This document shows, piece by piece, positions 27,851 to 37,857 of a stretch of DNA of 64,000 nucleotides. The translations under genes were made by a program, and so were the position numbers. The stretch is taken from contig NZ_JBGFSP010000003.1 of assembly GCF_041227145.1 (NCBI RefSeq), positions 1,984,001 to 2,048,000 of the forward strand, written 5' to 3'. The notes under the pieces are model-generated. The model was given only the letters and a program-made list of their open reading frames with translations, did no database searches and was not told the DNA's origin. Source of the stretch: Bacteroides sp. AN502(2024) (lineage in GTDB: Bacteria > Bacteroidota > Bacteroidia > Bacteroidales > Bacteroidaceae). Every line of letters begins with the position of its first letter. The stretch's first letter is position 1.

Positions 27851-29521
27851 ATGTATATGAAAATGAAAGTTTTTTTAATGTTTGTATTGCTGTTCTTATG
27901 TTCAATGGGAACAAAGGCGCAGAATTTGGGGGCGAACTATAATGAAAATATAGACTACCCGATTACGGAAATAGAGATGCTGAAGAAATCGAAAGTGACT
28001 TGGGTGAGAGGATTTATCAATATCCCCAATCTGTTTCTTCAAAATGAAAATGGAAAGATTGTAGGCGTGAAAGAAGAAGCCATCAAGACACATATTCCCA
28101 CACTGAAATTTATCCAGGCCAAGAAAGCGTTGGGCGACCGTGTGAAATTCATCTTGAGTCTGAAAATACCTTTTGAATTATATACCGATACGGTTCCTAA
28201 AGTAGGGACGAAGGAGATGGAGTACATATTCCGGGCAACGGAAGTGTTATTGCAAACTTATCAGATGGCGCAGAACATTGACATCTTGGTTATGGGTAAC
28301 GAACCGGAGTGGGAGAATACATTGGATACCGATCTTTGTCATGCGGATGGTGAAGATTATCGGGCATTTCTGAATGAGTTTGCCAATCGGCTGACTACTT
28401 GGAAGCAGGCTAATGGTTGGACATTTGATATTTATGCTGGAGCATTGAACCGTGTTTCCGAGTTACCGAAGAGCGAAACGGTACCAGCAGTAGTCTCTGT
28501 GGTCAATGACAATCCTAATGTGGTAGGGCTCGACCTGCACGTTCACGCATTGAAAATCAATCAGGCGGAAGATGATTTTCGGATTATCCGCAATAAATAT
28601 GGTGTAACCAAAAAACTGATTTGCACGGAATTCTCTATGGTACGTGCTTTGAATCCTCATGTGGCAGATCCGCTGGGAGAATGGGGAACGAAGAATGGTT
28701 ACACAGCCGGAATGAAAATCTACGAATATCTTAATCTGATAGCTGAAAAGGCGAATGCTGGTACACCGGTTAGTGCTGCCGAGTTCAAGAGTCTTTTTGA
28801 GAGTTATGCCTGGTATCCGAAGAATTGGTATAAGACTTTTTATGAGGTATTCAAGAAATATGATACGTATGCCATTACCGGACGTTTTAGCGTGGTTCCC
28901 GGTGGTGCAAGAGCTGTTTATGATGCGAAGACTGAAATGTGGGAACTTGGAGGTATTTATTTTTCCCGTTATTTAGGACTGGATGCAGATGGATTCTACA
29001 ATCCCAATCCGTTATTATATCCTGATTTTATCGCTGCCCGGGATGGATTGGCTGTTTCCAGTCTTGTTGGAGGACAACGGGAATTGTTCATTAGTTGGGG
29101 TAATGGAGCCGATAAAACAGGCATACTGTCAGTAACAAATGAAGAGGGAACAGAGGTGGTGCGTCAGTCGCTTGATTCGGAGAATGACTATACATTGGTT
29201 GAAGATCTTGTTCCTGGGACGACTTATCATGTAGCACTACTGAAATCAGATGATGATACCGTGTTGTGGAAGGATGATGTTAAGACCAAGTCTGTAACAG
29301 GAAAGTTTCCTTTGTTGAAATATCAACAAGTGGATGAATATATGTTAGTGCAACTGCTAAATTTGCCGGCTGATGTATCTTCTTATAAAGTAAAGCTGGA
29401 TGGACAGGAAATCAATATAGTGAATAAGAACCTGAATGGACAGATACTTGCCGTTGAAGTGACTTATCAGGATGGATCGGTAGAAATGTTGTCGACAACA
29501 ATTAGAAAGAAATTACCTTAA
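27851..29521 (+). CDS. Putative clan GH-A-type glycoside hydrolase, family unassigned
   Basis: The 556-residue secreted protein (signal peptide ending near TKAQ, residue 24) is not recognised as a named family. Two motifs suggest a retaining TIM-barrel enzyme: ILVMGNEPEWEN, with the Asn-Glu typical of a clan GH-A acid/base (E about 150), and LICTEFSMV, with a candidate nucleophile Glu (about 260). The roughly 110-residue spacing suits clan GH-A. LDLHVHAL and WVRGFINIPNLF fit barrel strands. A C-terminal beta-sandwich of about 120 residues follows (GILSVTNEEGTEVV; SYKVKLDGQEINIV). Its place between a sulfatase and surface lipoproteins suggests it attacks the PUL's main glycan. It could resemble GH39/GH79-like enzymes; this is inference. 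Confidence 0.6.
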   Translation: MYMKMKVFLMFVLLFLCSMGTKAQNLGANYNENIDYPITEIEMLKKSKVTWVRGFINIPNLFLQNENGKIVGVKEEAIKTHIPTLKFIQAKKALGDRVKFILSLKIPFELYTDTVPKVGTKEMEYIFRATEVLLQTYQMAQNIDILVMGNEPEWENTLDTDLCHADGEDYRAFLNEFANRLTTWKQANGWTFDIYAGALNRVSELPKSETVPAVVSVVNDNPNVVGLDLHVHALKINQAEDDFRIIRNKYGVTKKLICTEFSMVRALNPHVADPLGEWGTKNGYTAGMKIYEYLNLIAEKANAGTPVSAAEFKSLFESYAWYPKNWYKTFYEVFKKYDTYAITGRFSVVPGGARAVYDAKTEMWELGGIYFSRYLGLDADGFYNPNPLLYPDFIAARDGLAVSSLVGGQRELFISWGNGADKTGILSVTNEEGTEVVRQSLDSENDYTLVEDLVPGTTYHVALLKSDDDTVLWKDDVKTKSVTGKFPLLKYQQVDEYMLVQLLNLPADVSSYKVKLDGQEINIVNKNLNGQILAVEVTYQDGSVEMLSTTIRKKLP

Positions 29522-29533
29522 ATTTATTCGCTT

Positions 29534-29938
29534 ATGAAAGTAATATATGTAATGTTGGTATGTTTGTGGGTTTTCATCTCTTGTGCGGAGACGGAATATG
29601 CCGAAAACGGGATTGATAAAAAGAATATAACGGGATATACCGAAGTTGGGTTTTATAGTTTGGATGGAATTTGTGCTTTTACAGAGCAGGAACAACTTCA
29701 GTTTGCAATTAATCCTAAACGGCTGACTTATCGCCTGCAAAATTCGGATCAAAGCAAATACATTCATGTGAAGTTTGACGGGAAGCCCACAACTGTTGGC
29801 CAAAAGATAAAGACTGAATTCTCATTTCAAGGAGTTTCTTTCCTCAAAGAAAGGATGGAGATGGAAGTAGTTTGTATAGACGGAGATAAAGTTTGGTTGT
29901 CAGGCGACAATGTTGGTGTGATTGTTCCTGTTTTTTAA
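29534..29938 (+). CDS. Small lipoprotein of unknown function in the PUL
   Basis: This 134-residue protein has a lipobox (FISCAE, Cys about residue 17) and no recognised domain. The mature part is beta-rich and ends YLLSG-like: KVWLSGDNVGVIVPVF. It lies 12 nt after the GH-A-like gene and 19 nt before the GLUG-repeat lipoprotein, so it is cotranscribed with them. Its size and position suggest an accessory surface or periplasmic component, not an enzyme. No function is assigned. Confidence 0.75.
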   Translation: MKVIYVMLVCLWVFISCAETEYAENGIDKKNITGYTEVGFYSLDGICAFTEQEQLQFAINPKRLTYRLQNSDQSKYIHVKFDGKPTTVGQKIKTEFSFQGVSFLKERMEMEVVCIDGDKVWLSGDNVGVIVPVF

Positions 29939-29957
29939 TCATTAAAAGAATTGAATT

Positions 29958-31589
29958 ATGAAAAGATATATTCCTATTGCCCTGTTGTTAATGGTGTTTT
30001 CGTTGATCTCATGTGGAGAAGTCATGGATCTGGCACAGCCGGAAAAGGCTGAAGTTACCTATTCGGATATAACCTTGTCACTTTATCAGACTGGTAAGTA
30101 TGAGTTGTATCTGGATGAGTCGGAATATGAATATACTATTATGGTAGAAAAGAGTCATTGCGAAAAGGAGGCGAAAGCGGAATTTGCAGTAATTGATGCT
30201 CACTCATTTGGAGAGGAATACACGCTATTGCCTGCGGCTAACTACGACCTTGATGTCAATAGTCTCGATTTCAAGGGCGATGATGTGTTACATACTGTCG
30301 GGTTGCGTTTTCACGATTTGGGCACACTTGATGGTTCAAAGAAATATGTACTTGGTTTGAAGTTGGTTTCCGATGATCTTATGGTTGATAAAGAGAAAAG
30401 TTCTATGACTTTCTTTTTGCAACAAAAACAAGGAGGAATTGACAATCCTTATATCCTAACAACTGCTAGCGATCTGATAGCCCTCGGAGATAAACTTAAA
30501 GATGGTAAAACAATTTATGCAAAGATGCAGAATGATATTGATTTGCAAGGTATAGACTGGCAACCGATAGAGACCTCGGTTTCTCGACAAATGGTGTTGG
30601 ATGGTAACGGCCATACTATTCGTAATCTGAAAGTGACGACTTCATCTTCCGCTTATCAGGGCTTCTTTGGTATGCTGGTTGGTAAGTGTTCGAATCTAGT
30701 TTTTGAAAATGCACAGATTACAGCTAATCAAAAGTTGACAGGAGTTCTTGCCGGACATGTTGGAAATATTTCAGGGGCGGGAGTTGTTGAGAATGTACGG
30801 GTATTTGGTACGATAAATCTGACTTCGGGAACAGGACCGACTGCTTGGGAGAATGGACAAGCCGGTGGTATATGCGGAAGGATTCAAGGAGCGGAAAGTA
30901 AAATCTATCAATGTTCTTCAGAGATGAGCATTAATGCCACATGGTCTGCTGGTGGTATTTGTGGAGAAGCAAAAGGAGGCGCTACTATTACTCAATGTTA
31001 TTTTGTAGGAGATATTACCACAAAGTCATGTGTCGGTGGTATTGTAAGCAGGATGTTTCAGGGTACTGTTACTCATTGTTATTCATCAGGATCGGCTAAG
31101 TCCTATCCCAATGTCACACCTCCGAACTCCGGGGCCGGCATTGCAGGACTTGTAGAGCCGACCCCAACAGCACTCATCTCGCATTGTTACTCTGAATGTG
31201 AAATTGCTGCTCAAAATCAAGTAGGAGGCATTTTGGGACTTGCCAATAAAAGAACAGGAGTAACAGTGACGCGTTGTGTGGCTTGGAATTCTTCCTTATA
31301 TTCGAATGGTGCACCAAAATCAGGAAGAGTATGCGGACGTTTTGATAAAAATGAGGCAAATAATTGTTATGCCAATCCGGATATGGAGTGCCGTTTTTCA
31401 GCTAATACGCCTGCAATAGCAGATGAGGCAGTTCCAAATTATTCGACAACGGTTAATGGAGCTGACCGTTATAATGGACTTTCTACCATACCCACTCTTA
31501 TGGCAGCAGTAAAGGCTCTTCAATGGGATGAGTCTATTTGGGATCTTTTAGGAGAGAAGCCTCGTTTGGTTTGGGAATTGGTTCAATAA
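29958..31589 (+). CDS. Surface lipoprotein: DUF1735-like N-domain plus GLUG-repeat beta-helix
   Basis: The 543-residue lipoprotein has a lipobox SLISCGE (Cys about 19). Residues 25-155 resemble the DUF1735-type beta-sandwich found in Bacteroides surface glycan-binding proteins (YSDITLSLYQTGKYELYLDE; HTVGLRFHDLGTLDGSKKYV). From about 160 there is a GLUG-type repeat region: NPYILTTASDLIALGD, then repeated blocks with AGGICGR, AGGICGEAKGG, VGGIVSRMF, AGIAGLVE and VGGILGLANK, alternating with CYSSG/CYFVG strands, as in parallel beta-helices. It is probably a cell-surface glycan-binding protein, since no catalytic motif was seen. The combination of both parts is uncommon. Confidence 0.7.
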   Translation: MKRYIPIALLLMVFSLISCGEVMDLAQPEKAEVTYSDITLSLYQTGKYELYLDESEYEYTIMVEKSHCEKEAKAEFAVIDAHSFGEEYTLLPAANYDLDVNSLDFKGDDVLHTVGLRFHDLGTLDGSKKYVLGLKLVSDDLMVDKEKSSMTFFLQQKQGGIDNPYILTTASDLIALGDKLKDGKTIYAKMQNDIDLQGIDWQPIETSVSRQMVLDGNGHTIRNLKVTTSSSAYQGFFGMLVGKCSNLVFENAQITANQKLTGVLAGHVGNISGAGVVENVRVFGTINLTSGTGPTAWENGQAGGICGRIQGAESKIYQCSSEMSINATWSAGGICGEAKGGATITQCYFVGDITTKSCVGGIVSRMFQGTVTHCYSSGSAKSYPNVTPPNSGAGIAGLVEPTPTALISHCYSECEIAAQNQVGGILGLANKRTGVTVTRCVAWNSSLYSNGAPKSGRVCGRFDKNEANNCYANPDMECRFSANTPAIADEAVPNYSTTVNGADRYNGLSTIPTLMAAVKALQWDESIWDLLGEKPRLVWELVQ

Positions 31590-31618
31590 ATGGTCTTATA
31601 AAATAAATCATAAGAAAT

Positions 31619-32608
31619 ATGTTTATGAATGAATGCAAGATTATCCAAAAAGTAATTTTCATATTAGTGGTGATATGTGTATCTATCACCCGATCATGGG
31701 CGGATTCATGGAAAGAAATATCTTTTGCCGATCCCACTATCTTTGTGGAGAACGGAAAGTATTATCTCACTGGTACGCGCAACCAGGAACCGCTGGGCTT
31801 TTCCATCCTCGAATCGACCGATTTGAAGCATTGGACGGTTCCCGATGGCAGTTTCCTGCAACTGATTCTTCGGAAAGGTGACCGTACGTATGGTGAAAAA
31901 GGTTTTTGGGCACCTCAATATTTTAAGGAGAAAGGAACTTATTATTTCACTTATACCGCCAATGAGCAAACGGTGATTGCTTCCTCAAAATCGGTATTCG
32001 GTCCTTTTCGTCAGAAGGAAGTCAAGCCGATAGATGCTTCTGCTAAGAATATAGACTCTTTCCTGTTCAAGGATGACAATGGAAAATATTACCTGTATCA
32101 TGTCCGCTTTAATAAAGGAAATTACCTTTGGGTAGCCGAGTTTGACATAAAGAAGGGAAGTCTCAAACCGGAAACATTGAAACAATGTATGGATTGTACG
32201 GACCCTTGGGAAAAGACGTCGAACTATAAGTCCGCACCGGTAATGGAAGGACCGACTGTTATGAAGTGGGACGGGGTATATTACCTCTTCTATTCTGCCA
32301 ATCATTTTATGAATATTGACTACTCGGTAGGCTATGCCACTGCTTCTTCCCCTTTGGGTCCGTGGAAGAAGCATCCGAACAGTCCGATCATTCATCGTAG
32401 TCTTGTAGGAGAAAACGGATCAGGGCATGGAGATGTATTTAAAGGGTTGGATGGAAAATATTACTATGTTTACCACGTTCACCATTCGGACTCCATTGTA
32501 CAGCCTCGTAAAACACGTATTGTTCCACTCATCCTGAAGAAAGGAAACGATGGCATATACAACGTTGCTGTAGACAAAGAGCACGTCATAAAGCCAATGT
32601 GGAAATGA
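31619..32608 (+). CDS. GH43 glycoside hydrolase
   Basis: The 329-residue enzyme has a signal peptide (to about residue 29) and a single five-bladed beta-propeller. The GH43 catalytic triad is visible: D38 in FADPTIF (base), D146 in NIDSFLFKDDNGK (pKa modulator) and E210 in VMEGPTV (acid). The GFWAPQYF segment is typical of the family. GH43 enzymes are inverting arabinofuranosidases, xylosidases or beta-galactosidases; the subfamily cannot be named by eye. No C-terminal binding module is present. It sits directly before the first SusC/D pair. Confidence 0.88.
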   Translation: MFMNECKIIQKVIFILVVICVSITRSWADSWKEISFADPTIFVENGKYYLTGTRNQEPLGFSILESTDLKHWTVPDGSFLQLILRKGDRTYGEKGFWAPQYFKEKGTYYFTYTANEQTVIASSKSVFGPFRQKEVKPIDASAKNIDSFLFKDDNGKYYLYHVRFNKGNYLWVAEFDIKKGSLKPETLKQCMDCTDPWEKTSNYKSAPVMEGPTVMKWDGVYYLFYSANHFMNIDYSVGYATASSPLGPWKKHPNSPIIHRSLVGENGSGHGDVFKGLDGKYYYVYHVHHSDSIVQPRKTRIVPLILKKGNDGIYNVAVDKEHVIKPMWK

Positions 32609-32742
32609 TTTGTTCAGAAATGTAGTAGAGAATTCTATTTTGCACATTTGTACGGGTTTTAAGGAGATTCTTCCCTATCATTTGAAGATTTTCCCGCTTA
32701 ATTTGTGTCTTGAGATAAAGAATTTGTTAACAGTTAAAAATA

Positions 32743-35700
32743 ATGTTTATGAAAAGAGACAGACTTTATTTTTCTTTCTTATGTCTTTGTTGCTTTTTGT
32801 TTTGTGCGCTGGACGTGCAGGCACAACAAGGCTATTGGAAGGGACAAGTGAAGGATGCAGTATCCGGTGAACCGATGATTGGCGTCAGTGTTCGTGTGAA
32901 AGGTACGGGAAGAGGTACGATTACTGATTTTGACGGTAATTTTACTGTGAAGGCATCGAAAGGAGACATACTTGTCATTTCTTATGTGGGTTATAAAACT
33001 TTGGAACTGGACTTAAAGAATAAAACGACTTTAGGAGTTATCTCTTTAGGAGAAGATACGGAGACATTGGAAGAAGTGGTAGTGGTTGGATACGGTGTAC
33101 AGAAAAAGGTATCCAGTGTCGGTTCCATTGCCACAGCAAAAGGAGATGATTTATTAAAGATAGGTAGCGTGAACTCCGTTTCCGAAGCTTTGCAAGGTCA
33201 GATGCCTGGTGTGGTTGCCATTAACTCCACCTCAAAGCCGGGAGCTGATAAGGCTTCTTTGTTGATTCGTGGTAAGTCCACTTGGGGAGAAGCTGCTCCG
33301 TTAGTATTGGTAGACGGTATCGAACGCGATTTTAACGATGTTGACGTGAATGAAATTGAATCTATCTCCGTATTGAAAGATGCTTCGGCAACTGCGGTTT
33401 ACGGTGTGAAAGGCGCGAACGGTGTGATCCTGTTAACAACCAAACGCGGACTCGAACAGAAACCGGAAATATCATTCACTGCAAACTTTGGTTTTAAACA
33501 ACCTTCTGCTGCTCCTGAATGGTCTGACTATGTGACCTCTATGAAACAGCATAACAGAGCACAGGCTAACGATGGTAACTGGGGAGCAATGGTTCCCGAA
33601 TCTACCATTGCCGCATGGGAAAATGCGTATGCTACCGGAAATTATGGTCCGTATAACGATGTCTTTCCCGAAGTGGACTGGTGGAAAGAACTGGTAAAGA
33701 ATGTCGGTTATGAACAGGCTTATAATCTTAATGTACGCGGTGGCACGAAGAGAATGAGCTATTTCGTATCTTTGGGTTATTTACATGACGGAGATATTTT
33801 TAATACTACCAAACAAGAGGATTTCGACCCTTCCTTCTCCTACCGTCGTTATAACTGGCGTAGTAATTTCGATTTCAATATTACAAGTACCACTAAACTG
33901 TCGTTCAATGTGGCCGGTAAGATGGGTTATCAGAACCAACCGTCTTATTATGAGAATGTAGATTCTCCGGATGAGCGCTTTTTTAAAACGTTTTTTACAG
34001 CTCCAAGTAATGAATTTCCGATTAAATATAGCAATGGAATATGGGGAGACGGGTTAAGTTCCGATCAGAATATAGCTTGTTTGATGAACGAAGGAGGTAG
34101 TCGTAATATTAAACAGCATCAAGGTTTCTACGATGTAATCCTGAATCAGAAGCTGGACTTCATTACAAAGGGGTTATCATTGAAGGCATCCTTGTCTTAT
34201 ACGACTTCTTCATCATGGACTACCCAGTTGATGCCGGGTAAGATTTTGGGTAAAGATGATCTGGTTGCCCAGCGTACGCATATTCGTATCAATCGTGTGT
34301 ATGATTACGTCAATCCTATTTACAATGCTGATGGAACCATTACTTATAATTATACAGAGAAGCGTTATCCGGATGAAAATGCTCCCGGAGATTTACCTGT
34401 CGGTGGTGTTTATGACGGTTTCAAGGCTTACGGACGTAAACTTTATTACGAATTAGCATTGAATTACAACCACCAGTTTGGCGATCACGATGTAAGTGCC
34501 TTGTTTGTGTTTAACCGTAAGATGAATGAATCGACTAATCAGAATGTGATGAACTTTCCGGCTTACGAAGAAGATTGGGTAGGTCGTGTGACTTACAACT
34601 TCAAAGAGCGTTATCTTGCCGAGTTTAACGGTGCTTATACCGGTTCGGAGAAGTTTGCTCCGGGGCGTCGTTTTGGTTTCTTTCCGTCCGCTTCTATCGG
34701 TTGGCGTATCAGTGAAGAACCATGGGTGAAGAAATGGACCAAAGGAATACTGACGAATTTGAAAGTACGTTATTCGTATGGGGTGGTTGGCAATGATAAA
34801 GGTGCTACCCGTTTTAACTATATCCAGAAATTTGAGCAACTATCTGCCAATGCGCAGTTTGGTAAGTATCAGACCAGTAATTGGGGACCTTTATACAAAG
34901 AAGGAAAACTGGCCGACCCCGATGCTACCTGGGAAGAATCTATCAAGCAAAATATCGGTATCGAAATAGGTTTGTGGGGCAAACTAAACTTTACTGTGGA
35001 TTTGTTCGATGAAAAACGTAATAACATTCTGATGGCACGTAATACAATTCCGTCATGGGCCGATAGTGGTATTGATTTCCCGCAGGTGAATCTCGGTAAG
35101 ACTAAAAATCACGGTCTTGAATTGGATATTGCCTGGAACGACCGTATCGGAAAGTTTAATTATTACGCGAAATTTAATTTTGCAACCAGTGAGAACCGTG
35201 TCGTCTTTATCGATGACCCGAAGAATCAGAGCGAATATTTGAAAAAAGCTGGAAAGTCAATCGGATATGTGAACAAATACCTGGCAACAGGAAACTTCCA
35301 GTCGTTGGATGATATTTATAACTCGGCGCAGTCTACTATTGCCAATGGTACACACAATACACTGATTCCAGGAGACTTGTACTACATCGATTATAATGGA
35401 GACGGTATGATTGACAGTAAAGATATGGTTCCGATGAAGGATTTGAATTATCCTGTAACTACACTCGGATTCACGTTGGGAGGATCTTACAAGGGAGTTG
35501 GATTCAATATGTTGTGGTACAGTGCCTTGGATGTTTATAAAGAAGCAATTCCTTCCTATTTATGGGACTTCCCGGAAGGTAATATCAAAGCTCAACCGAA
35601 TACGTTGAATACATGGACAGCTGATGCTCCGATTCAAAGTGGTCCGGTTCGTCCCAGTATTCATGTTCAGAGAAGTTATAATTCGGTGGCCAGTACATAC

Positions 35701-35928
35701 ACATACACCAATCATGCTTATCTACGTCTGAAGAATCTGGAAGTGAATTATCAGATTCCGAAGCGTTGGTTGCAGCCTTTACGTCTGACAAAACTGCAAG
35801 TATATGTCAACGGTACCAATTTGTTGACGTTCTCAAAAGGCGATTCTCGTCGTGACCCCGAACATTCGGGACAGAATGTTTATCCGATGGTGAGACGTTA
35901 TAATATTGGTTTTAGATTAGGATTATGA
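32743..35928 (+). CDS. SusC-like TonB-dependent outer-membrane transporter 1
   Basis: The 1061-residue outer-membrane protein imports oligosaccharides with TonB energy. It has a signal peptide (to about 27), a carboxypeptidase-D regulatory-like domain (about 30-110: GVSVRVKGTGRGTITDFDGN), a TonB-box-like EEVVVVGYG (about 115) and a plug (about 120-235: ALQGQMPGVVAINS; PLVLVDGIERDF; EIESISVLKDASATAVYG; GVILLTTKRG). A 22-strand barrel ends FRLGL. It is partnered with the overlapping SusD-like gene. Length is normal. The 134-bp gap upstream (32609-32742) holds only a poor TTAATTTG -7-like sequence. Confidence 0.95.
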   Translation: MFMKRDRLYFSFLCLCCFLFCALDVQAQQGYWKGQVKDAVSGEPMIGVSVRVKGTGRGTITDFDGNFTVKASKGDILVISYVGYKTLELDLKNKTTLGVISLGEDTETLEEVVVVGYGVQKKVSSVGSIATAKGDDLLKIGSVNSVSEALQGQMPGVVAINSTSKPGADKASLLIRGKSTWGEAAPLVLVDGIERDFNDVDVNEIESISVLKDASATAVYGVKGANGVILLTTKRGLEQKPEISFTANFGFKQPSAAPEWSDYVTSMKQHNRAQANDGNWGAMVPESTIAAWENAYATGNYGPYNDVFPEVDWWKELVKNVGYEQAYNLNVRGGTKRMSYFVSLGYLHDGDIFNTTKQEDFDPSFSYRRYNWRSNFDFNITSTTKLSFNVAGKMGYQNQPSYYENVDSPDERFFKTFFTAPSNEFPIKYSNGIWGDGLSSDQNIACLMNEGGSRNIKQHQGFYDVILNQKLDFITKGLSLKASLSYTTSSSWTTQLMPGKILGKDDLVAQRTHIRINRVYDYVNPIYNADGTITYNYTEKRYPDENAPGDLPVGGVYDGFKAYGRKLYYELALNYNHQFGDHDVSALFVFNRKMNESTNQNVMNFPAYEEDWVGRVTYNFKERYLAEFNGAYTGSEKFAPGRRFGFFPSASIGWRISEEPWVKKWTKGILTNLKVRYSYGVVGNDKGATRFNYIQKFEQLSANAQFGKYQTSNWGPLYKEGKLADPDATWEESIKQNIGIEIGLWGKLNFTVDLFDEKRNNILMARNTIPSWADSGIDFPQVNLGKTKNHGLELDIAWNDRIGKFNYYAKFNFATSENRVVFIDDPKNQSEYLKKAGKSIGYVNKYLATGNFQSLDDIYNSAQSTIANGTHNTLIPGDLYYIDYNGDGMIDSKDMVPMKDLNYPVTTLGFTLGGSYKGVGFNMLWYSALDVYKEAIPSYLWDFPEGNIKAQPNTLNTWTADAPIQSGPVRPSIHVQRSYNSVASTYTYTNHAYLRLKNLEVNYQIPKRWLQPLRLTKLQVYVNGTNLLTFSKGDSRRDPEHSGQNVYPMVRRYNIGFRLGL

Positions 35929-37835
35929 GACACTTTAAATTTACTGATATGAGAAGACATAAGTTGAATTGGATATGGATCATTCTATTGGGGCTGTTTG
36001 TTGGAAGCTGTGAGGACTATCTGGATCGCTCTCCTGATGACGGACTTTCCGAAGATGATGTTTATAAAGATTATAGCAGTTTGTTAGGGTTCATGGACCG
36101 CATCTTTCAAAATGATGATATCTTAATCTTTACACATGGTATCAACTCTTATTCGAATGCATACGTAACGGTAGGAAATTTATCGGATGAATATGCATCC
36201 GTTCGCGATAATGATCCGTCGAAGTTTGTCAATGCAGGCAACTGGCTGGAGAATGCCGGTACACGTTTCGAAATAGGAAGTAAAAGTGATGGGAAGAATT
36301 TTAAAAGTGCTATTTCTCGTGCCTATACCGGACTTCGCATCGTGAACCGTGTGATTAGCGGAGTAGATCAAGTGAAATCCATTACAGACGACCAAAGGAG
36401 AAAACTGTTGGGACAGGCTTATTTCCTGCGTGCCTACTTCTATTTTGAGATTATCAAACGATATGGTGGGATGCCTATCTTTGATCAACTATGGGGAGCA
36501 TCGGACGACTTTGACTTTCCCCGTAAAACTTATCAGGAATCCAATGCGTGGATGCAGACTGACTTGGATAAGGCCATTGAATTTTTACCCATAAGCTGGC
36601 CTGATGAAGAACATGGACGACCTGACCGGGTGAGTGCTATGGCATTAAAAGCAATGACACAGCTTTATGCGGCCAGTCCTTTGATGCAGAACGACCTGAA
36701 TACCATTGAAAACAAAGGATATGGAAAAGAAATGGCTGCCGAGGCTGCCCGCAGTGCACAGAAGGCTATCAACGCTATCGAAAGCCACGAATATTATCGT
36801 CTGATGAATCATGACGAATACCGCAGTATTCAGTTAATGCCTAATTCCAACCAGTTCGCACAGCCGGAATATTTATGGTTCCTGCGTTGGCATCACGGCA
36901 ACTGGTCTGCCTTCGTCAGAGCACAATGGCTGACACAACCCTACGATAATAAAACCGGTGCCGAAGGTACTCCTTATAATGCTCCGACACAAAATGCGGT
37001 AGATATGTACGAACGCAAGGGAGCTGATGGGAAATACTATCCGATCACTGATCCGCGTTCCGGTTATGATGCGGTAAAGACTACCAATCCTTATTCGGAT
37101 AGAGACCCCCGCTTCACTAATAATATCCTCGTGCCCGGTGAGCAATGGGGAAAAAATTTACAAGGTGTTCCCCATTATCTGACTACTTATTCGGGCGGTT
37201 ATTCCGAGAACTTCATTTCTACCAACCAGTTTACGAGAGGTTCTCAACAGACTGGATATATGTGTAAGAAGTTCATTTGGCCGGAAGCAAGTGTTCCTCT
37301 GTTTGGCGAAGCTGGTTTTCAATTATATCGTCTGGTGGCTGTGTACATTCGTGTTTCACAAGTCTATCTGGATATGGCAGAGGCTTCATACGAAGCGACA
37401 GGTGATCCGGATGCAGTTGTTACAGGTTGTACGATGTCGGCCCGTCAGGCTTTGAATAAAATCCGTGTAAGAGCCGGAATCGGTGAGTTGCCGGATGGAG
37501 TGGACTTTAGAGAAGCTTATCGTCGGGAACGTGGTGTGGAATTGATGTTCGAAGGACATCGCTGGTATGATATCCGCCGCTGGATGATTGCTGAAGACTT
37601 GTTCAAGGGTGAATATCCGATTATGGGTGTCAAAGCAACTCCGATCAATCATTCTTATACGGCCGACCAGTTGAAAGTGGAAAAAGCTTGCACTTATAAG
37701 CTGACCGACTTTACTTACGAGTATGTTCCGGTGAGGACAGCCGTGCGTACGTTTAATAAGCGTAATTATTGGTATCCGCTGCCTATGGATGAAGTGGCAG
37801 CTTTGGATAATCTTCAACAGAATCCCGGATGGTGA
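35925..37835 (+). CDS. SusD-like surface glycan-binding lipoprotein 1
   Basis: The 636-residue SusD homologue forms the lid of the SusC transporter. The ATG at 35925 overlaps the SusC stop (ATGA), suggesting translational coupling. A second in-frame ATG at 35949 gives a more typical lipoprotein signal (WIILLGLFVGSCEDYLDRSP) and may be the true start. TPR-like helices include GQAYFLRAYFYFEIIKRYGG and ALKAMTQLYAASPLM; the C-terminal SusD signature is RRERGVELMFEGHRWYDIRRW. It pairs with the upstream SusC-like protein. Confidence 0.94.
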   Translation: MRHFKFTDMRRHKLNWIWIILLGLFVGSCEDYLDRSPDDGLSEDDVYKDYSSLLGFMDRIFQNDDILIFTHGINSYSNAYVTVGNLSDEYASVRDNDPSKFVNAGNWLENAGTRFEIGSKSDGKNFKSAISRAYTGLRIVNRVISGVDQVKSITDDQRRKLLGQAYFLRAYFYFEIIKRYGGMPIFDQLWGASDDFDFPRKTYQESNAWMQTDLDKAIEFLPISWPDEEHGRPDRVSAMALKAMTQLYAASPLMQNDLNTIENKGYGKEMAAEAARSAQKAINAIESHEYYRLMNHDEYRSIQLMPNSNQFAQPEYLWFLRWHHGNWSAFVRAQWLTQPYDNKTGAEGTPYNAPTQNAVDMYERKGADGKYYPITDPRSGYDAVKTTNPYSDRDPRFTNNILVPGEQWGKNLQGVPHYLTTYSGGYSENFISTNQFTRGSQQTGYMCKKFIWPEASVPLFGEAGFQLYRLVAVYIRVSQVYLDMAEASYEATGDPDAVVTGCTMSARQALNKIRVRAGIGELPDGVDFREAYRRERGVELMFEGHRWYDIRRWMIAEDLFKGEYPIMGVKATPINHSYTADQLKVEKACTYKLTDFTYEYVPVRTAVRTFNKRNYWYPLPMDEVAALDNLQQNPGW

Positions 37836-37857
37836 TACCTAAAATAAAGAAAAGTAT

